A DNA stretch of 42,790 bases, from assembly GCF_001646945.1 (NCBI RefSeq), contig NZ_LUTV01000001.1:240865-283654 (forward strand), read 5' to 3'. The notes under the pieces are model-generated. The model was not told the DNA's origin and made no database searches. It was given only the letters and a program-made list of their open reading frames with translations. How positions within the stretch are numbered: the stretch's first letter is position 1; the number at the start of each line of letters is the position of its first letter. The DNA is from Endozoicomonas ascidiicola (GTDB lineage Bacteria > Pseudomonadota > Gammaproteobacteria > Pseudomonadales > Endozoicomonadaceae). The position numbers were made by a program, and so were the translations under genes. Of the stretch, positions 39,267 to 42,790 are shown one piece after another.

Positions 39267-41126
39267 TTATTTATTGTATTTATTAAAGAGATCATATGTT
39301 TTTAATAACGTATGAAGCTCGCGTGAAAAGTCTAATTGCTGTCGAAAATACTCAGTATGGGATGATCTTTTTTCTGGATGCAACAGAGGCTCAATAGCAT
39401 TGGTTATATCATCAAAGATTCCATTTGATCGCATTTTTTTCCTATCACCCGCTGTAAAAAGCTCCTTTGTAAAATTGTCAATATCCTTTTTAGCCCACTT
39501 TCTTGCAAAATTATCGAGCTTATTATCTTTACGAGCAAAATCTAAATTTCTTTTAAATTGCTTGCAAGCAAGAATATTTTTCTCATCAATTCTATGTTTT
39601 GCAAATAATTCTTCTACACCCTTTATCATCACAGTAGCTTTATCATTCTCTTTAGTGTCTGAAACAGACCTACTTTTACTTACACTTGGATTTTTAGGTT
39701 TCGCTGTTTTTTCAGTGGAGGATAAAACAGGTTTACTATCAGAATCATAACTTTTCCTAGTATCATCACTTAGGGTAGACATTAAGGATTTTTCATTATG
39801 GCGTAAGCGTTTCTTTTGCCCTGCACCTGTTTTCAAACTATCCGCCTTCACCTGACCGAGTTCTCTGTAGCCCTTGGAAACATAGGGCGAATCCTTAATG
39901 TCTACCTTAAGAGTATCATCAACAGAGTCTTGATGAGGTGGCATGTTTTTTTCTGAAACTTTTTCGCTAAAAAATTTTGCAAAGGCTTTTTTTACAGAAT
40001 TGTCAGATGATGATGTCAATCTTGAAACAGGCACTTTTAGTCTACTAACAGCCGGTTTTCCTAAAACAAAATTTTCCACAGAATTAGATGTCCCTTCCAA
40101 TAGTGCCTTTATATTTTTTTTTCCACGATCTTCATCGCTTTCAACCTGACGACGTAAATCCTTAAACAACATTAATATTCGATTAATATCAACAGGCCTG
40201 GTAGCCTTAATTTCACCACTAATACCACTCATAGTCAATTGAGCAACAGCATCAAAATCCACACCATATTTATTTTCAAGCTTAATCAAATTACTTTTTA
40301 ACTTTAAAAAGTCATTCACTATAAATTGTACTGCGCTATTTCCTTCGAAATCACCAGTTTGATCAATAAAAACATTTTCAATAGCTTCTTTGTTTCTTTC
40401 AGCCTTTACAATAAGCTCTTTTGACTCCCGAATCCTTCCTTCCAGTTCAGGAACAAACCCATCAACACTCTCTTTCAGCACTTTTACTTCCCTTATTAAT
40501 TCATTAATTAGAGAAACGGATTTCTTAGACTTCCCCTTGCCTGCCATCATTTTATTATAATTTTGAAGATGGAAATCATATCCCTTATTTGCTTCTTCAA
40601 GCCTATCTCCAAATCCAGAAATACATTCTTCTTTTGAGCTAATGTCTTTTATTTGAGCTGGTAATTCCCAACAACATTTCTGATTGGACCACCTTTCGCA
40701 CAACTTCATCCATTCATCTGTACTTTCTGGAAACACCTCAATTAAATCATTTACTTTTTCCATCACCTCGCTTTTTCTAGCATTATATTTGGTTACTAAC
40801 TGTTGATATTGTTCTCCATTACTTCTTAATTCTCCAAGAATATTATTATAATCCTTTCTTAAATTACCGAGTGATGAACTCTCTTTAGCAATACTATCAA
40901 TTACTGATCCATAATCATTGCGCCAGTCATGCTTCTTTGGCTTTTCTTGCTTTTGGATTTTTCTTTGGGCAAGGTTTTTAGCATCGGACAAACCTCTGGA
41001 GATTTCACTCAATAGATACTTTTTACCATGAGCTTTTTTAGGGCTAGAGGATTCAGGGGCTGCTTCCTTTAAATCTGTAACGCCTACCTTTGATCCCGTT
41101 ATACCACCCCCTCTGATAGCTGTCAT
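39267..41126 (-). CDS. AT-rich 619-residue coiled-coil protein, function unknown
   Basis: I do not recognise this protein. It is rich in Lys, Glu and Ser, has no signal peptide and no clear membrane span. The first 70 residues are basic and probably disordered. Helical, coiled-coil-like regions span about residues 75-135 and 175-255. A low-complexity Ser/Lys/Asp-rich linker covers about 385-510, and a helical C-terminal region (KGVEELFAKHRIDEKNILAC onward) follows. GAGGG lies about nine bases before the ATG. The coding sequence is visibly more AT-rich than the dcw cluster and lies among mobile elements, so horizontal acquisition is likely. A secreted effector or surface-acting role is possible but is speculation. 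Confidence 0.72.
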   Translation of the reverse strand: MTAIRGGGITGSKVGVTDLKEAAPESSSPKKAHGKKYLLSEISRGLSDAKNLAQRKIQKQEKPKKHDWRNDYGSVIDSIAKESSSLGNLRKDYNNILGELRSNGEQYQQLVTKYNARKSEVMEKVNDLIEVFPESTDEWMKLCERWSNQKCCWELPAQIKDISSKEECISGFGDRLEEANKGYDFHLQNYNKMMAGKGKSKKSVSLINELIREVKVLKESVDGFVPELEGRIRESKELIVKAERNKEAIENVFIDQTGDFEGNSAVQFIVNDFLKLKSNLIKLENKYGVDFDAVAQLTMSGISGEIKATRPVDINRILMLFKDLRRQVESDEDRGKKNIKALLEGTSNSVENFVLGKPAVSRLKVPVSRLTSSSDNSVKKAFAKFFSEKVSEKNMPPHQDSVDDTLKVDIKDSPYVSKGYRELGQVKADSLKTGAGQKKRLRHNEKSLMSTLSDDTRKSYDSDSKPVLSSTEKTAKPKNPSVSKSRSVSDTKENDKATVMIKGVEELFAKHRIDEKNILACKQFKRNLDFARKDNKLDNFARKWAKKDIDNFTKELFTAGDRKKMRSNGIFDDITNAIEPLLHPEKRSSHTEYFRQQLDFSRELHTLLKTYDLFNKYNK

Positions 41127-41520
41127 TCGTTATGCCCTCATTTCAAATTATATTATTGTCGACTTGGACAACCATAAGGAGATATAGACATTCCGGTCAA
41201 GTCGAAGCATTAACAACAAAAATTAATTCTATACCATAAGCATAGCATAGCATGGGATGTTCTCTCATATCTGAGTTAGTCTTCTCCAATAAGATATGAC
41301 CCTAAAGGGAACCCCTGCTTCTAATATGAAGTGAGCCTGTACGTTTTGGTTCTTTCATCCATAATTAGAGGTATGACTTACGCATTGATAATCCCTGATA
41401 ATTTTAGTAACAGGTAATTCTTGCCCTTTGCAAAACTCTCAATAAAAGCTTGAACCGTCTCTTTAAAGAGCTTGAGCTAATGCTGATGAATATTCGTAAA
41501 CACCTGCGCTATCTGAATTT
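41127..41520. other. Non-coding gap, no confident gene
   Basis: This AT-rich 394-bp stretch should hold the promoter of the 619-residue gene, but no -35/-10 pair stands out. A short inverted pair, CGACTTG / CAAGTCG, lies near 41161-41210. ATGACTTACGCATTGA near 41372 could be the outer end of the transposase remnant that begins at 41521; this is weak. I see no RNA gene or protein here. Confidence 0.4.
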
Positions 41521-41751
41521 TTAGAGATAAACAAAACTCAATATTTTGACGAATATTTGACTTCTTACAGGTCGTTCGCTACGAACCTGAAAATGCTCAA
41601 TATGGCAAACCTGTTTGATCGCTCTTTGATACTGATCGATCTGCCAGTGCTGACCTTGGAGCAAAGCAAAGTCGTCGCGCTGGAAAGGTGCATCCTGTAA
41701 ACAATGTAGTAGCAACGCTAGTCTTTTAGCATCGTGTGGGTAAGCAGGCAT
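41521..41751 (-). pseudogene. C-terminal remnant of an IS701/IS4-like transposase
   Basis: Seventy-six codons remain. HWQIDQYQRAIKQVCHIEHF followed by QVR resembles the C-terminal W-x-I-E-x-[FY]-x-R-x-x-K-Q signature of IS701 and related DDE transposases, with Asp and Ala at usually acidic positions. The ATG at 41751 lies inside the end of the neighbouring ISL3 gene, so it is not a native start. It overlaps that gene by 26 bases. Confidence 0.5.
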
Positions 41752-42790
41752 TGTTCACTCTGGTAAAATCCAGCTTACCTGTCAGTAAATAAACCATGAT
41801 TTTGAAGTGTGGTTTCTTGTAACCTCGGGCTTTTCGTTTGGCTGCCTGTATCACTGAGTTCAAACCTTCCAGTAGACCATTATTGATCTGGCTTTCTTTC
41901 CAGTTCAGAGCACCATCCCAGTGTCGTTTGATGGTCTTTGCAGCTTTTACCATGGGCTCCAGTCGGCTGTGGGTAGCCCAGAAGTACCACTTGTTTAGCC
42001 TTGCCTCAAACTCCTCTTTGCTAGGTGCCGTATAGATTTGCTGAAAGGTTTCCCTTATTTGTAAGGCTCGCACCGACTTCAGGTTAAGTCCGGGCATAGA
42101 GAGTTCATCTCGTTTCGCTTTCTGTTTTGCTGTCAGATTACTTTCGTTTTTCAGAAGCGCATAGCGTGCGCCAACCAATAACGGGTTAGTTTTCGCCTCT
42201 TCTTTGCGCACGCTGTTTACTGCCTCGTTGATAATCTTGACGATATGAAACTTGTCAAAGGTGATACTGGCTTCGGGCAGTTGTTCCCGTACGCCTTTGA
42301 TAAAGGCTGGCGACATGTCGCAGCTAACCTGCTTGATGTTCTCCGCCTTACCATTGTGTTCTTCCAGATCGGTCGTAAATGCCTTGACCGTTTCGCTGCC
42401 TTTGCCATCGGTGACAAATACAGTACGTCTTTCTTCAAGATCGACGAACAAGGTTATGTAATCGTGCCCCAGGGCAGATGACGTTTCATCCATGCCAATG
42501 GTGTGGAGTTGGCTGTAGTCTTCTTCAGCCCGCGCTGTAGTGACGTAAAGCTCCAGCAGTGACCACAGTCGGTAATCAGAGGCCCCGGTCAACTTGCTGA
42601 CATGATGCACCGGCATTGAACGACACATCTGAAGTAGGAAGGCTTCGAACAGAAGAGTGAAGCCATTCAGCTTTCCACTCCAGGGCGGAGAAATCAGGCG
42701 AGGCTTGTTATCGCCTCTTTTAACTCGTGGAACACGGGCATGCAGATAGCACTCGTGTTGGAAGAAATTCATATGCCGCCACTCTTTTCT
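41726..42790 (-). CDS. ISL3-family transposase, 5' end beyond the window
   Basis: The frame is open to the right edge: codons before the ATG at 42772 read RKEWRH, which fits the family sequence preceding MNFFQHECYLHARVP, so that ATG is internal. The visible 354 codons contain the DDE core (IGMDETSSALGHDYITLF, VSCDMSPAFIKGVREQLPEA, FDKFHIVKIINEAV) and the C-terminal NGLLEGLNSVIQAAKRKARG. In the family a Cys usually follows RVPRVK; here it is Arg. No frameshift is visible. The N-terminal zinc-binding part lies outside. Confidence 0.9.
   Translation of the reverse strand, partial: RKEWRHMNFFQHECYLHARVPRVKRGDNKPRLISPPWSGKLNGFTLLFEAFLLQMCRSMPVHHVSKLTGASDYRLWSLLELYVTTARAEEDYSQLHTIGMDETSSALGHDYITLFVDLEERRTVFVTDGKGSETVKAFTTDLEEHNGKAENIKQVSCDMSPAFIKGVREQLPEASITFDKFHIVKIINEAVNSVRKEEAKTNPLLVGARYALLKNESNLTAKQKAKRDELSMPGLNLKSVRALQIRETFQQIYTAPSKEEFEARLNKWYFWATHSRLEPMVKAAKTIKRHWDGALNWKESQINNGLLEGLNSVIQAAKRKARGYKKPHFKIMVYLLTGKLDFTRVNNACLPTRC

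Overview
The window is chromosomal DNA of a gammaproteobacterium. The first 30 kb is a complete dcw (division and cell wall) cluster, all on the minus strand, in the gene order typical of gammaproteobacteria. MurE carries the DNPR motif of meso-diaminopimelate-adding enzymes, and lpxC shows a Gram-negative outer membrane. The flanks combine many insertion sequences, non-autonomous inverted-repeat elements and long coiled-coil proteins of unknown function. That mix recalls Endozoicomonas-type marine symbionts, but this assignment is inference and not proven by the sequence.

Layout. 103-1389: membrane-anchored coiled-coil protein of unknown role. 1503-6550: Nudix/thiamine-phosphate-synthase-like fusion, argJ and secA, with a clear terminator after secA. 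6694-8305: intact IS1182-family element with a CTAG target duplication, inserted between secA and an M23 peptidase gene; a 180-bp inverted-repeat element lies beside it. 8652-28613: M23 peptidase, lpxC, ftsZ, ftsA, ftsQ, ddl, murC, murG, ftsW, murD, mraY, murF, murE, ftsI, ftsL, rsmH, mraZ, read from the mraZ end downward. A sigma70-like promoter and four 10-bp-spaced MraZ boxes precede mraZ. 28973-29375: RNase P RNA. 29419-34245: rsmI divergent from lpoA-yraN-diaA-dolP. From 34246 to the end: a graveyard of mobile elements (IS1634-type remnant, decayed IS66 element, IS256-type pseudogene carrying two small insertions, IS701-like remnant, ISL3 transposase running off the right edge) around two unrecognised genes, one truncated and one a 619-residue AT-rich coiled-coil gene.

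How the genes work together. MurC, Ddl, MurD, MurE and MurF build UDP-MurNAc-pentapeptide; MraY and MurG make lipid I and lipid II; FtsW and FtsI polymerise and cross-link septal peptidoglycan; FtsL, FtsQ, FtsA and FtsZ form the divisome; the M23 protein is probably an envelope hydrolase or activator. LpoA, encoded nearby on the other strand, belongs to the family that activates PBP1A. Start/stop overlaps (ATGA, TGATG, or 7-8 nt overlaps) through most of ftsL-murC suggest strong translational coupling.

I did not find a convincing new multi-gene system. The most noteworthy signals are structural: a small element nested in a palindromic repeat between mraZ and rsmH, an 11-bp tandem array across the ftsI stop codon, two small elements inside an IS256-type pseudogene, and small elements whose ends resemble those of the resident IS1182 copy.
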